A DNA stretch of 64,000 nt, taken from Cristatella mucedo. Its lineage: Eukaryota > Bryozoa > Phylactolaemata > Cristatellidae. The translations under genes and the position numbers were made by a program. The stretch spans positions 15,611,001-15,675,000 of the forward strand of contig WPIO01000001.1 in NCBI GenBank assembly GCA_009760855.2, written 5' to 3'. The notes beneath the pieces were generated by a model. It was given only the letters and a program-made list of their open reading frames with translations. It made no database searches and was not told the origin of the DNA. Below are positions 35,017 through 47,571 of this stretch, piece after piece. Each line of letters opens with the position of its first letter. Position 1 is the stretch's first letter.

Positions 35017-35160
35017 GACGGCTCAGGCAGATGCCGTTTATTTCGGAAACGCGGGACCGGGCCGCACGGCCAGCACGCGGGCCTGCAAGCAACTGCTGCA
35101 AGTGGGTCCGCTGTCTCGACCGAGAGCTCGGTGGGTGGATAAGCCAGGCGGACCCAACCC
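34981..35160 (+). repeat. ~180-bp direct repeat, copy 2
   Basis: Same orientation as copy 1, about 1.42 kb downstream. Small differences include gaggggcagtcgcgcaca versus gcgggcagtcgcgaaca. Both copies lie over reading frames with a conserved CGRCRLFRKRGTGPH-like translation. Confidence 0.88.
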
Positions 35161-35299
35161 ACGTTACGCAGGATCCACGAGTATGTGTGAAGCAGCGGGT
35201 TCGGCAGCAGTCGGCGTAGGCAGCGACGCGCGAGTACGCTGTCCAATCGCACAGGCTCTCAGCTCGTATCCGCTCCCTAAGCCGGCGGCTCCCTCCCGA

Positions 35300-35588
35300 C
35301 TGACGTCACAGTCACCTGCGTGATATTCAAAAAGAAGCTAGAATTGAACATGTTACGTACAGAATTTTCTGGGTCCTTGGTTTTTGCGCTTTGTGCGCGT
35401 ATGCATGCCGACAGTGCGAATGTTGCCACCGACCATATTATGCATGCTGACACTGGGCACCTCGCCACCAACCGTATGTCGTGCTTCCTCTACAGCCAGC
35501 ACGTGTAAAGTGCCGGCGAAAGAGAGATTAAGCTTCCAGAGGGCACTGAAATGCGAAATTATCATTATAATTACTATTTTTATTATTT
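35300..35588 (+). mobile_element. LINE B 3' fragment
   Basis: The last ORF codons (IFKKKLELNMLRTEFSGSL) run into a 3' region with the repeated atgctgaca(c/g)tg motifs shared with 50.2 and 63.0 kb. The hairpin agtgccggcgaaagagagat ... ccagagggcactgaaat and an ATT-rich tail follow. Confidence 0.75.
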
Positions 35589-37347
35589 CGCAGCGGCCGG
35601 CAGGCCGGCCGCATGACGCGTCGCGTAGCTAGTCTCTGCGCCCTCGCCGGCAGACGGCCTGTCTCGATAGTGCGCACCCTCGCGCAGCTGGACCAAAGCA
35701 TGGTTTGCGGCTCCAAGGAGCTCTAACCGACCGGAAGGAGCCCGCCGCCGCCGCCGCCGCCGATCTGCTGCCCATCCTGGTGCGTTTGCTGGCAGTCGGC
35801 CGGTCCACTTGTCGGTCCACTCGTCCGGTCCGGCCGGTCCACTCGTCCGGCGGCGCGACTGCGCGTCTAGCGTAAGCAAACACGGGGAAAATCATTACTA
35901 GCGGAGTATGTGGACACGCGCGCAGCTGCCGCAGTCAAATATTGAACGAGCGACGATTAAGTTGGCATCGTATCTCAGCTCGCAGCTCGCGCAGCTGCTC
36001 GATCCAGGACACAAATCCTTGCGTGCGGACTCACCTGCAGTCGAAGCGCATTAGCGGCCAGCCAGTGGCGTCCTCGCGTCCGCCCCGCCCCCGCCCCGTC
36101 CAGCGGCAATCTACCTACCGGGTCTTCGGGACCGGTTAATGAAGCAGCACTAGCTTACGCCGCTGGCTCTCAAGCTTGACAAAGGACGTGCGTGCGTGCG
36201 TGCGTGCGTGCGCGTGCGTGCGCGCGTGCGCGTGTGTGCGTGCATATTTTGTAGCGCCAATGAGTTGAGTAGCACTGCAAAGAATGTGCAGGGAAAACGG
36301 CAGCCCGCTCGAGACGAAAATAACCACGGTAGCTCCTCCTCTTTGTTTAGAGTGCTTCGCGGAGCGCGCTTGCAGAGGCTAGGTGGAGGAACCTCAGGGA
36401 ATCCCAGCGGCACCTCCTCCTGCAAGAGCGTGCTTCCCGCGCTCGCGTGCTCATATGTTTCCTGCGCCTGTCAACTCGCGGCAGCAAGACTCTGAAATGG
36501 GAGTGCAGCTTTGCGAAGGGTTTCCTTGGAGACAGCTGCTGGAGACGCTGAAGCGAATTAGCCAGTCCCGCACGGAAATGCGAGCGCCGTCAATTATTAG
36601 GCTATAAAGGCATCTCTCAAGTCCATTAGGACAATGGGATTGGTAAAGAAATTGCAGCTGACAATAAAAACACGCTTTGGCTAGCATAGATAGCGAGGAA
36701 GTAATTGAAGGGGCCCAATACCATATTGCATTTTTGTGTACGCTGTTAGGCCACACACCGTGTGGGTAAGTGAAGAGCTAAAAATGTACTCCGCCGGTCT
36801 GAGGGGAATCTGCAACCTTTGCAGCGCGGACCAATACTCAAACCATTCAGATACAGACACTAGCGGACAATAGTTCAGTCGGTTTTAAAGGATCACGAAT
36901 TACGATGCATTTGGATCGCAATTACTGCTAACATGCTAAACCTACAGACGAAATAAAATTTATGAAAAGAGTAGAGCCGTAGCTAATAAATAAGGAATCA
37001 ATTAAGGCAGGCAATTACAGGAAATACTTTAAAACCCGTATTAAACTAGGGTCTATGCTAATACGCGCGTCGACATTCCAACTACGCGAAAATACATACT
37101 CGTGTAAATTCCAGTGAAGACGGAATTATGTTAGCACAATCTTTCCTCTCGTTGCAGTACATTGTCAGTAGAAAAAAAGCGACACCATACGCGTTGCCCT
37201 AACCGTGCCTGCACTTTGAAGTTTGCAGAACTTTAATATATCCGGAAAGGTACACTGTTGACATGTCACGCGTTACGCTGGCTCCCTTCTACCTACTCAC
37301 CGAGCTCGGTGTCATATGTCGTCTAGCGGCGCGGCCATCGAACAGGA
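35589..37347. other. No recognised gene
   Basis: GC-rich at 35.6-36.5 kb with a (GCGT)n microsatellite, then AT-rich. Open frames here are short or repeat-driven. Confidence 0.5.
36186..36243. repeat. (GTGC)n/(GCGT)n microsatellite
   Basis: gtgcgtgcgtgcgtgcgtgc passes into mixed GCGT/GTGT units. Confidence 0.95.
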
Positions 37348-37604
37348 ATCAGGAGGGGATCGAAGGGAGGCAGGAGGGGATTGAAGGAAGGATGAAGGTG
37401 ATCGAAGGGAGGCAGGAGGGGATTGAAGGAAGGATGAAGGGGATCGAAGGGAGGCAGGAGGGGATCGAAGGGAGGCAGAAGGGGATCGAAGGGAGGCAGA
37501 AGGGGATCGAAGGGAGGCAGAAGGGGATCGAAGGGAGGCAGAAGGGGATCGAAGGGAGGCAGAAGGGGATCGAAGGGAGGTTGCAGGGAATCGAAGGAAT
37601 GCAG
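37348..37604. repeat. 21-bp minisatellite, about 12 copies
   Basis: Unit ggcagaaggggatcgaaggg + a, with variants gaagga and aggatgaagg. Because 21 is a multiple of three, several frames stay open; the plus frame reads (RQKGIEG)n and one minus frame (PSIPFCL)n. Openness on both strands argues for a minisatellite rather than a protein. Confidence 0.93.
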
Positions 37605-38706
37605 GAGATGAAAGGCAAAAGGCAGGCAGGAGAGGCGGATCGAAGCTAGGAAGGTAGAACGGGTTTGCTGACGTGCGTATAGGAAAAAACCCACTCCAAT
37701 CGTGTTCTGTGACAATATTGGCAAGACGGACTGAGGGCACTGTCGAAGAAAGGATGGACCTAGAACAGATCCCCGTGCGCTCCATATTTCAAGGGCTCGC
37801 TAAATAATCGAACGAGTCGATTCTGGCCTAGACACGCGGTTGCATGGACACCGCCGCCTGCGCAGCTCGAGCGCCGAGTAAAGACCTGAGCAAACGACGG
37901 AGGGCCGCGCGCAGGCGCAGGGCAACGGCGAGCGACGAAAAACCACGGCCGCATCCCGTGCACTCACCCTTCCGGGCTTCCCGAGCGAGCATGCTCGATA
38001 CAACGGGTCCGCCCGCACCTGTCGTATCGAGCAAAGAGGCTTGGCGGATGATGTGCGACGATCTAGCGAATTGCCGTGAAGGCAAATCGGCGCTGCTCTA
38101 GCGAATTGCCGCGAAGGCGAAACGCGCGGCGTCTAATGGAGCGCAGCCGGCGCTGCTCACGCACAGCGAGCTGCAGTTCTCGGAGGACGAGCGGTTAACG
38201 CTAGTTACTCCTCGTCGGTCGATCGCGACCGACTCAGAAGCGGTGTGCTGACGGCTCGCTGCCCGGGGTCTGATGATTGGGTGGTTTTTCTGGAGGTCTA
38301 TAAAGCCTTTAGGAATTTCTTTTTTTGGACCATATATTCTAAGCAATACCGCCGCTGCGGGCAAAGCTTGCACCACAGACAGGACCCTTCTGCAGATAGA
38401 ACTAAAAGCTGAGCGCCGACGCTTCTTTAGACTAAGACTAAAGGCTTCAAGCCCGGAGATGAACGCACAGACGAAGAAGCAAGCAAGAAACAAAAGCAAC
38501 AAAAAACAAGCTCCTATTGAGACTTCAAGTAAATAGATCGAATCGCGAAACAGAACAGCAGAAACAAAGCTGTCCACGACGGAAATACAAACATGGATAG
38601 GAAATAATTGTATGCGTCGAAGGTACAGCTGCGTTGCCCAGTTCTGCTTTGGCCTTCTGCTCGGCAAGAATGAACTCGGATTGAACTTGGTCCGGTCGAT
38701 ATTAAC

Positions 38707-38750
38707 GCTCGACTCTCGACTCTCGACGCTCGACGCTCGACGCTCGACTG
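38707..38750. repeat. ~10-bp tandem repeat
   Basis: (gctcgac)(tctcgac) units are repeated about five times. Confidence 0.85.
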
Positions 38751-39005
38751 TTGATCACTGCGGTGGCTAATGCACAGACCTCCCCCAATGTCCCGCCTCG
38801 ATATATGCCGACGCATTGCTCCAATTACCCTTTAAGTGAGAAAGCCGGACCCGGCTTGAAGTGGAATGTCGCTCCCTGAGAGGCATCGAGGCTCCTTCGT
38901 CGTGCTGAAGAGCAGGTTAACTTCGGCACTTCGGCGCCATCGTCTTTCCCTAGGCAATAGCTGTCAAGTGACTTTCTTCACGAGCATTATCCCCTTGTGC
39001 TGTCC

Positions 39006-39052
39006 GTTCACCCAGCTCTCCGAGGCGTGTCGCCTCGGAGAACTGGGTGAAC
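39006..39052. repeat. 22-bp hairpin with 3-base loop
   Basis: gttcacccagctctccgagg + cg pairs with its complement on the other side of tgt, with one mismatch. A cruciform-prone inverted repeat. Confidence 0.9.
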
Positions 39053-39261
39053 ATTCGCACAGAACTGGCACATAATTGTTTTCTATTCCGTGCAAACTGT
39101 AGATGAATTGTGTCGCTCGCCACTTGTCTGTCCTCGCATCTCTGCAAGCGGCTCCCATCGTTGGCTGCCACCTTAGCGAGTCACACGTCGCCGTGCAGAC
39201 CTTTGTTGCACGCGTAAACGTTCGCTTGATGGATAAAAATCCTCGCTATCTGCTATAATGG

Positions 39262-40065
39262 AATATTGTGTATCTCCGCCTGCAACTCCACAAATCCGCA
39301 CAGACTATGTGAGTATAAGGAAGGAGAGTTTTGTAAGGCGCACTCTCAGCCCAAGCCGCTTTCGATGCGCATTCAGTAGCCAATAGACCTCATCTCACGC
39401 AACAAGGAGAAAGTAGTGAGAAAGTGAGTGAAAAGAAAGTGAGAAGCGTAGCTGAGTCAGAAGAGCAGATGAGTAGTGAGTAGCATGGAAATAGCAGCTC
39501 AAGACGGCTGGATGAGATGTGCCATAGTCGGCAGCAGGAGAGTCTTTTTCGTTGCGTAAGAATTACGGAAGTGAGTTCCACAGTCTAGCACCTGAAGAGC
39601 TAAAGCTTCTGTCGCCAACGATCTTTAAGCGGAGGAATGGAACGGCTAATTTATTGTGCATACAGGACCTGCGTGCTAAAGGAGGCTGAAACTGGTGCAG
39701 AAGTTCAACTAGATATGGAGGAGCCAAGCCGTGGCGGGCCTTGTGGGTCAGCGTGAGAACTTAGCTCTGCATCCATTAACCAAGCGCAGCCATCCTAGCT
39801 CTTTTAGCAAAGGAGACACATTGTCAAACCTCTGTGATTTGAAAACTAGCCTTGCAGCCATATTCACTACCAGCTACAGTGGCCCAGAGGCTTTTCCGGT
39901 AGCACAACCAAAAGGGAATTACAATAATCTAGCTGAGACAGAACCGTGGAGCTCGTTGAATTCTTTGGAAGCCACCGTGGAAGACAGTTCCGAATTTTAG
40001 ATTGGGATCGGATGTGATGGTTAATTGTGGAAGTATAAATGGCGGAGTAGCTTAAAATCATGCTA
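39262..40065 (-). mobile_element. LINE A copy, 5'-truncated
   Basis: Minus strand: a short reverse-transcriptase remnant (STVLSQLDYCNSLLVVLPEK) near 39.90-39.95 kb. The LINE A 3' region (39.55-39.27 kb) matches the 22.3- and 57.9-kb copies. The (TTACA)n tail is eroded to aatggaatatt. Confidence 0.75.
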
Positions 40066-41469
40066 TTACTGATGGCTTAGCAGTATTACTGCTGGCTAAC
40101 TAAGCTCGAGCTACAGATCTCTGTCGCAATCGCTCAGCAATCACTTGAAGATACGAACGAAAGTGTGATTCGGATAGCCTCGCTTATAAATCTTGCCCAA
40201 CTCCACTGTTGGAATTCTGAAATTGTATGTTGTAGCCACCCTGATCCTTCGAAAAGTGTGGTGCCCTCATGTTTTAGATTGCTACAACCGCACCTAGTGC
40301 TAATAGGTTATTAAGTGAGAAAAGTGTAAATAAAAAGATAGAGTTTGGTACTTGCACCACTGTTCTGTTTTTATGCAATTCGAACTGAATACACAATTAT
40401 CTCCACAGAGTCAGTATGAATCCAAGTTAACTCTGCAGACTGAACAAGAAATCGTCTGATTACATCCTCGGTTACACAGAGGAATAGTCTTTTAAAACGA
40501 GAGTATGGCTTTCAAAATTTTTGGTGATTTTGCACCTTTAAGCTATTAGTTTGTCTTGATACCACATGGCGACATATCATTATGTTGATCACTATACACT
40601 ACAAGAGGCTATTGCTGTCCCTGAAACTAGGCTGTCATTGTAAGTCAGCACGTTGCATAATGTCAACTGTTACGAAGAGATACTTAGCTAAATTTTTCAA
40701 ATCTCTTACAATAATCGAGAGAGTGAGAGACAGATGAAATTAAGAGAGTGAGAAGGGAGAAAGAAAAGGGAGAGAGAAGAGAGACCAAGGTAAGCAAGAA
40801 CCGGCGCGTGAGCTCGCTCGCGTGTGTGCGCGTTTGCGTGTGAGTGAGTGTATGAAGTTTTGGTATATGTTTTAGTTGGCTGGTCAGACTGGATGCGTTA
40901 TGTCTTTCGACTCTCACCTCGGGCATTGGCATAGCAAGGGGCTGTGAGACAGATGTCCCCAGACGTTAAGGTCAAGGAGGCGTCAAAAGCAAGATTGATT
41001 GTGAATATTTTTTTCAAAACTTTTCATATGAGAATACCATTGATTTAAAAAAGCAAGTCCTTGCCTCAATGGACTTGACTAACGCTGGCTGGGCTAGCTA
41101 AGCATGCTTAAAGACTTACATAAAGCAAGGCTTAGGTGGCTGTGCCAGTCTGTCACACGCGCCAGATCTCATCCGGTCCGTGCAGTATTGTTGACCGCAT
41201 ATTTTCTGCAGCTCACTCGGACTGTCCGTCGCCAAAATAGTAAGTTTCAGAGAGTGATTAGTGAGGGTGTTTATTTCAGATCACGTCCTACTTAGAGAAA
41301 CTGTATGCATTGAATCTCCTGACATGCATGGAGACGAAGTCGGCACGTTCCAATCATCCCCGAAGCCTTTTCGTCAAGCTTCCCTCCCGGCTCGGCTTCT
41401 TCCTCTGGAGACGAGCTCAAAAGTGTGAAGACTAGCGAAGACTCCAGATTAGCCTCCGTGAACTGCATT

Positions 41470-41652
41470 GTCACTAATTGCATGCTTCCCCTATGCATAT
41501 CACCCCTAACCGTGTTATTCATGTTGCTTATCAAGCATGATATCACTCACCATTCAATCGCGTTTCCCTTTGCAGCAAATGCAAAGCGCCGAGAAAGAGA
41601 TTGAGTTCTCCGAGGGCGCTTTATCAAGTGTATTTTTATTATTATTACTAGT
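41470..41652 (+). mobile_element. LINE B 3' end
   Basis: cacccctaaccgtgttattc, then caatcgcgtttccctttgca + gcaaatgcaaagcgcc, the hairpin gagattgagttctccgaggg + cgcttt and an ATT tail. The upstream block is nearly the same as at 50.28-50.44 and 63.05-63.20 kb. Confidence 0.85.
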
Positions 41653-43829
41653 ATGGCTGCTGGGTACTTTAGGACCTTCTCGGTCTCCCTAATCTATTTT
41701 TAGGAGACACGCGAGGAAAAAGGCACATGGTGCCCAGCCCAGAAAACGAAAACTTGAGGAAAAAAGAGCAAAGAAGTCAAGCGGGCTACTAGAAGGTTTC
41801 TTGAAGAAGGCAAAGCTGAAGAACAGTGAAGACACAGAAAAAATATTAGCAAAATGTTGACAAGTGATTGAGGGAATGAGGAAGAACAGTTTGTGGATGA
41901 CGAAAGCAGGCAGGACGAAGACAATGACAAGAGTGGGGAAGGAGAGGACAAGAGGGAAGGCGGAAAGCATTGCTACACTGGACAAACGAACACTCTAATA
42001 GGTGAAAACTTCATGAAAAAAAGAAGCTTTGCGCTGTGAAGACGAAGACAGTCGCCATTTGGACCATGCTGGTTCAATCACTACCGCAAGAGAAGAAGAT
42101 ATGCAATCTACTACGATTTCTCAAGTGCTTACGCTGAATAACTTAGCTATCTGAAGTCTGACCAAACCTCTGCTTTACACGGCATTCCGCAAAAACTCAA
42201 ACTTAGCTAGTACTACGAGGATCAAGTTTGTTTCAGAACAAAGAAGGTTCATTTGCTTGAAAAGGTGGTCGAGCCGTGTGTACAGCCTGGTTCAAGAGGC
42301 ATCGTAAGCTATCGATCGTTGCTAACATGAAGTTAGCAGGACCTGGCTGGTCTACTCTCCCTCCAAACAGTGGGCCTTTTGGTTCTGTTGTTTGCTCTTG
42401 CCGAAGTCCACCCAAAAGATTTTTCCATCGTCAATTGGATTTTCAAATGAGTTTAGCCGGTGAAGGGAACCTAAAAGAAAACTAATTGCATATGAAAACA
42501 GCCCTTCTCACCTTCAGGCTTTCAACGTACGGAAAGAGCAGATGAGACTTCTCAAAAGAAGTGGAATAGACCGTGCTGTTGAGGCACAAATCTTATCGGA
42601 AATAGATGGCAAGAAGTCCTCAAAACAGTTCTTAACTGTACTTATTTTTTTCTCAAAACCTGGAATTACGCGATCACCAAGACAGTGTTTGCCTGGCTAG
42701 TAACAGCCACATTGGAAACTTCTTTGGACTACTTCACCCTCTAGCTCAGTATGACCCTCTTCTACAATCACACCTGAGAATCGGACCACGCGAGAAAGAA
42801 TCCTCTCAGTCAGCCTCTCTTGTCTGTGTCCTAAAACCCAAAATGATTTCCTTCCTATACTTGCATCGACAGTCAGAGACAAGACACTCTGACATACGGC
42901 GAAATACGTGCTATGGAATTTTGTTTGACTCGACTGCTGATTTGAGTTATTATAACTTTGAAAAGACCTATGCCAAGAGTCACTACTAGATGCCAAAAGA
43001 TGTGAATTGTGGGAATTAGCAGTTGATCAAAGAATCTGCCGAAGGACACAGATGCTTAGAGAACTCTCTCTAGATGCTGGCCTCACGACAGAGGAGATTT
43101 TAAGAATAATTAAGAATAGCATAGACTATCTCTGACAAGAAATTACAGCAGCTTAACTGGCTCCCAGATCTTGAAGTCAAATTTGGTTTCTCGTGGGAAG
43201 TTGAGCAGCTTTTGATTACACTTAATCTGACCAAACTCCGCTAGCAGCGTCTTGATCTTGGAGGCTTCTATTGTTCAGACGTTGATGGAACAGACTTTTA
43301 AACGAAATATGTGACTGCGAAATTCCTCTTGCCAAACGTCACGAGTCGGCATCAAATACCCCACTGGAACTCACGTCTTTCATTGTCAGTTATGGAGAAG
43401 ATTTGTTTCCTACATTTAGAGTTGCCTTACAAGTTCTTCTCACCATGGCTGTATCAGTTGCCAGTTGAGAGCGTTTCTTTAGGCAAGCTGATGATAATCC
43501 TGTCCTATCTGAGGGCATCGCTGGGGTAATATTGACTCTGTGCTTTAGCCTTGTTAAACATAAACAAAGAGAAACTGGAAAATATTGACTTTCAAAGTGT
43601 AATAGACAGTTTGCCATGTTAAAGGCCAGACAAGTGGACCAAGTTAAAGCTACGATAGCTACCTTGTATCTTTACTACAGTTAATAAAACTCTCTCGACT
43701 CGACGTGCCTGCTAGCGTGTTTTTTGTATTTCTTCTGTGGTGGAGCTATTTTACAGCAATTTTTGACAATTGGAGGGGGTTCCATTTGTAGCTTTGTCCT
43801 CGGGCGCCGAAAGTCTCACAGCGCCACTA
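41653..43829 (+). pseudogene. Decayed hAT-type transposase (ZMYM1/DUF4371-like)
   Basis: Plus-strand remains of a transposase with many frameshifts and stops. In order: a lysine-rich N-terminal stretch (KRKLEEKRAKKSSGLLEGFL) at about 41.74 kb; the block NRWQEVLKTVLNCTYFFLK at about 42.60 kb; GNFFGLLHPLAQYDPLLQSH at 42.71 kb, matching the GNFLxLLxLLAxYDPxLxxH signature; CYGILFDSTADLS at 42.91 kb, matching the first catalytic Asp block; and the C-terminal dimerisation region, FRVALQVLLTMAVSVAS, stop, ERFF at 43.41-43.48 kb and KEKLENIDFQSVIDS at 43.57 kb. The 3' end (ctcgggcgccgaaagtctca + cagcgccact) and the 5' tagtatggctgctgg may be eroded terminal inverted repeats. It cannot encode a functional protein. 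Confidence 0.85.
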
Positions 43830-46169
43830 ATTTCGGATCAACTTCTGACATATTCTTTCGTCCTAGTACATTCCATGGGTTGCTGAGAGCTATAGAAATC
43901 CGAATAGAGATTTATTTCTATATTTAGTTTGGAGTCCAGATTATTTGTATTCTCCCCCGGCGAGCTTTTAGCAAGCCAGTTCCTGCGGTACCAGGTAGGC
44001 AGGAGCTGTTTAATTCGGTATATGCAATTAGAACAATGTATTTATTCAGAATACAATTCGAGATCAAGAAAACCATATTTCATCATAATGATAGATGGGT
44101 CACAACAATTTAATGGACATAAAATGATGTGACGGATATAAAAAATGGATCCTCTAACATAGAAATGCACGGTAAACCTCCTGGCTGATCCCTGGATCTA
44201 ACCGTGCAATTTACATGTTTAAGACGCATTTTTACCCATAGTAGATCTTATTTTGCATTCCTAATTTACTGCTATAGATGGGAGCTTCAACAGCTAGCGT
44301 ATATCTTCCAGTGCAGAATTTCAAAGTGTCTGCAAATTTATCAATGAAAAATGCGGATTCCGAGATTCGGTGCTATCTTAGGTGAACAGCTATTTAGTCC
44401 CTGGCGGTTTCAATGGGAACCCCAAAACCCGCTGAAAACATGAACGAATGGCTGGGCCTGTGCTGCGTGAGGCTCGGACACGAATCAGATCAGTTTAATT
44501 AAAATGTAACCTAATTGTGCAACATTCGAGCAGCTGACTTTTCATGCAAGCCGTTTTTATCGAGGAATATTTGGTTATATGTAATTTCCAACGCTTGACC
44601 GGATTTCGGGTTTCGTTACACCATAGAATCGGCTGTGCGTCCTACCTTTTTACAAGTTGACGGCAAGACGACAATGACATTAGTAAGCAAAGTAATGAGG
44701 CTTCGTGGCAGCCGCTACGCAGCTAAGCTTCCGGCAGGCAAGAACTGGAGAGTTGGCCAAATGTTGGCGTCTGCAGCAGGAGGGAGTAACGTAAGACTGC
44801 CTTGCACAGCGGCTGTGGAACAGCGCCTACTGGGAACCGGCCTGCAATTCAAAGTTGCACATCTACCGGAAGCGCCGTGGAAAGCTCCCTCCGGGGAGAT
44901 GTAGCAGGGAAGAGTTTAATGACCGTATATTGCCTAGCTTGTCAAACAGTAACAGAAGCCCAGATGAGCAGGCAGAAGCCGCCATAAGTGCTCGAAGATC
45001 TGCATTTTAGTTGTGCAAACGAGTATTGACTGGAGTCGCTGCAACGCTGCGGTCGATATAGACGCTTTCTGATCGGGCTCTGGCATTCAGGACAAGGCTG
45101 GCGTGTGCACGAGTCTGTTCAAGCACCCTGACTCTGAGCCAATAAACGTAGCATGAAGCCGACGAGGACTGCGGACCTTTAGCGCACTCACGGTAGGAAA
45201 CACGTAAGCAGGCGGCAAGGGTTTTATTGGTATGAATCTAAGATATTAGGCTCGCCGTTGGGGTCCGAGTACCTTCCTACGATGAGGCTTTCTCCGGTCT
45301 TAAAACTTAAGGCTTATTGCTCGGCAGCAACTGCCATTAATCTAACTGTGTGAGTGCCTCGTTAAAATCAATCGGCTCCATTCAATGCGTGGACGGCGAG
45401 CCGGCTAAATGTCTTGCTGCTCCGCCACACAGGCAAGGCTTGCTTGCCTCGACGAGCCTGGGCGACACTCGTTCAAAAAGCAACCTGCTAGGCTCTTCAC
45501 GCGTGTACTGGGCGTTGGGGCATCCTAGCCAATTGTTTCAGTGAATTGCCTCCGAGCGTGCATGCAACCTGGTCTTTGGCCTCCCTGGGCCATACCAAGC
45601 GCCCGCATGTGCAGTTCGGTAGCTGAGTTCCATCTTAGACACGTGCGAAATTGGGCTGCGTGATTCTACCGGGCAGCAGGCTTTCTCCCTTGTGAACGAT
45701 CGTACATTCCAGCCGCAGCCAAACAATTTTATTTGACCTAAGCAATGCCGCTACGGACGGTCGAAAGAGCAACTTAATAGAATCGATGTACAACCTCCAA
45801 ATGAACACGGTATGCATCGTCTGCAGGATATTTCTAACATTCAAATGCATTTTACAATTCAGTTTCCATTCCTAACAAAGAAGTCTGGTAGTTCTGCTGT
45901 TGCAGAAGACTTCTAAATTGTACTTCCTGTGCACTTTCAAAGTTGCCCTTAGCAACCTAGTACGTCTTGCAGTTCTGCGAGAAATGAAAGATATTCTTGC
46001 GGCCCAGTGTTCGGTCTTCTCGTTAATCTCACCAGCTCGCTGGCCAATCGTACCAAACTACACGAGATCCAATCACTTGCTGCGACTGCTATCACCCAAT
46101 TCTTATCTTTCTAATATCGGTTCTTGTTGTCCCACCTCATCGAATCAAACAAGGCAGTGGTGCCGAGAC

Positions 46170-46171
<2 letters not shown>
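43830..46171. other. No recognised gene
   Basis: Average composition. Open frames are below 130 codons, with no conserved motif and no recognisable retroelement tail. Confidence 0.5.
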
Positions 46172-46218
<47 letters not shown>

Positions 46219-46232
46219 CTCTCTCTCTCTCC
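46172..46232. repeat. (TC)n microsatellite
   Basis: About 60 bp of TC with one CCCC interruption. The 177-codon frame across it is partly repeat-derived and has no known domain. Confidence 0.95.
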
Positions 46233-47166
46233 TCCCGACACCTGCAGACAGGCTTGACAGCAAGGAGGTGAGAAAAAGCTATCCACCCTTCTCCTCACTC
46301 AGGCACCTGAAATCTCTCCGAACCTCTCACTTTTTGGCAATAAACGCCCATGGTAAGCCGATAGGCCAGACCTTGACAAAGTACTCCTTAAATGCTTGTT
46401 TCATGCCGGCGTACGAGAGGCAACTGAGGCTATTCAACGATCATTGCCTGGTGGCCAATACCACAATCAAGTTGTCGCGACAGTCGTGGGGGCCACACAC
46501 CGCCGACCTGGCGCCACGCAGGCTGGATTGGGTAATCAGCGTTTCAATTAGCCTCGCGCAAGCAGAGCTGCAAACGTCATTGCGCCGTGTCCTTCAGAGT
46601 GTGGGTGCCGTGACCGAAAAGCAGACTCAATCGATTAATTATAATTATTATTACTAATTAATTATCAATCGATAAAGAGACACCAGTAAAAAAACCTTCG
46701 CCGATACGGAATCGCAGCCAACACCGTAGTCACTTCTCATTGATAAGATACTTATCTGCTTGCTGAAGTATATCCTAATGTGAATACTAATTTGTAGGTG
46801 CTAATCAAAGAAGTGCAGCTAACACCGTGACGGACTAAGATTATCATGCCATTAAATCTAAATATGACCATTTAACTCGCTGAACAACCTCCGACATCCA
46901 AAATTGCCTCCCTTCGGATGCTTAAAAAAACTGCATTGAAACTCGAAGCAAGGATCCCAGTCAGCTTACAGTTAGGGGCTCAAATTTCCCGATATCTAAT
47001 TAATCGTGGAGTTTCTTGAGCATCCAGTCACAATACCGCCGAGTGGTTAGATGTCGTTAACGAAATGTGGTGATTGTTTTTCGTCATAGCCCAGTCGTCA
47101 GAAGCCTGAAAGCGTCGGGTGGATTTAAAGCACGCGTAGAGTCAACTAGCTTTCGATGCTAAGTCC

Positions 47167-47258
47167 TACGTAGTGCTCACCGTAGGCTCGCTGTAGGCCT
47201 CACCCTAGTGTTCACCGTAGGCACGCTGTAGGACTCACCTAGTGCACACCGTAGGCCT
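47167..47258. repeat. ~37-bp degenerate tandem repeat
   Basis: About 2.5 copies of (ctagtg(c/t)(t/a)caccgtaggc(t/a)cgctgtagg(c/a)ctcac). Confidence 0.8.
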
Positions 47259-47523
47259 TGCCAATCCTGAACTCCTGTCCCCAATATCAGTGTGTGAAGC
47301 ACAACTTACGAGCTCATGGCAATGACAAGGTGGTGATGGATGCCGCCTCGTTTCCAACATGCAGACGGGCTGAATAGACTTCGGAGACTATGCTAGTGGC
47401 TGAAGGGGGTGAGAAAAACGCATGAAGCATCTACCCTGAACGTGCACTGATATGGGATTTGTAACCTTAACTCTCCCGCCCTTACGATGCTTTTTCTCCG
47501 AGAAAGAAAGAGGGGAGGGTAAG

Positions 47524-47571
<48 letters not shown>

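Noticed and set aside
34981-35160. 180-bp direct repeats as long terminal repeats of a retrovirus-like element
   Set aside because: No TG..CA termini, no primer-binding site or polypurine tract, and no gag-pol motifs between them.
37263-37649. 128-codon protein with RQKGIEG repeats
   Set aside because: The frame is a by-product of a 21-bp minisatellite that is open on both strands; no non-repeat domain of note.
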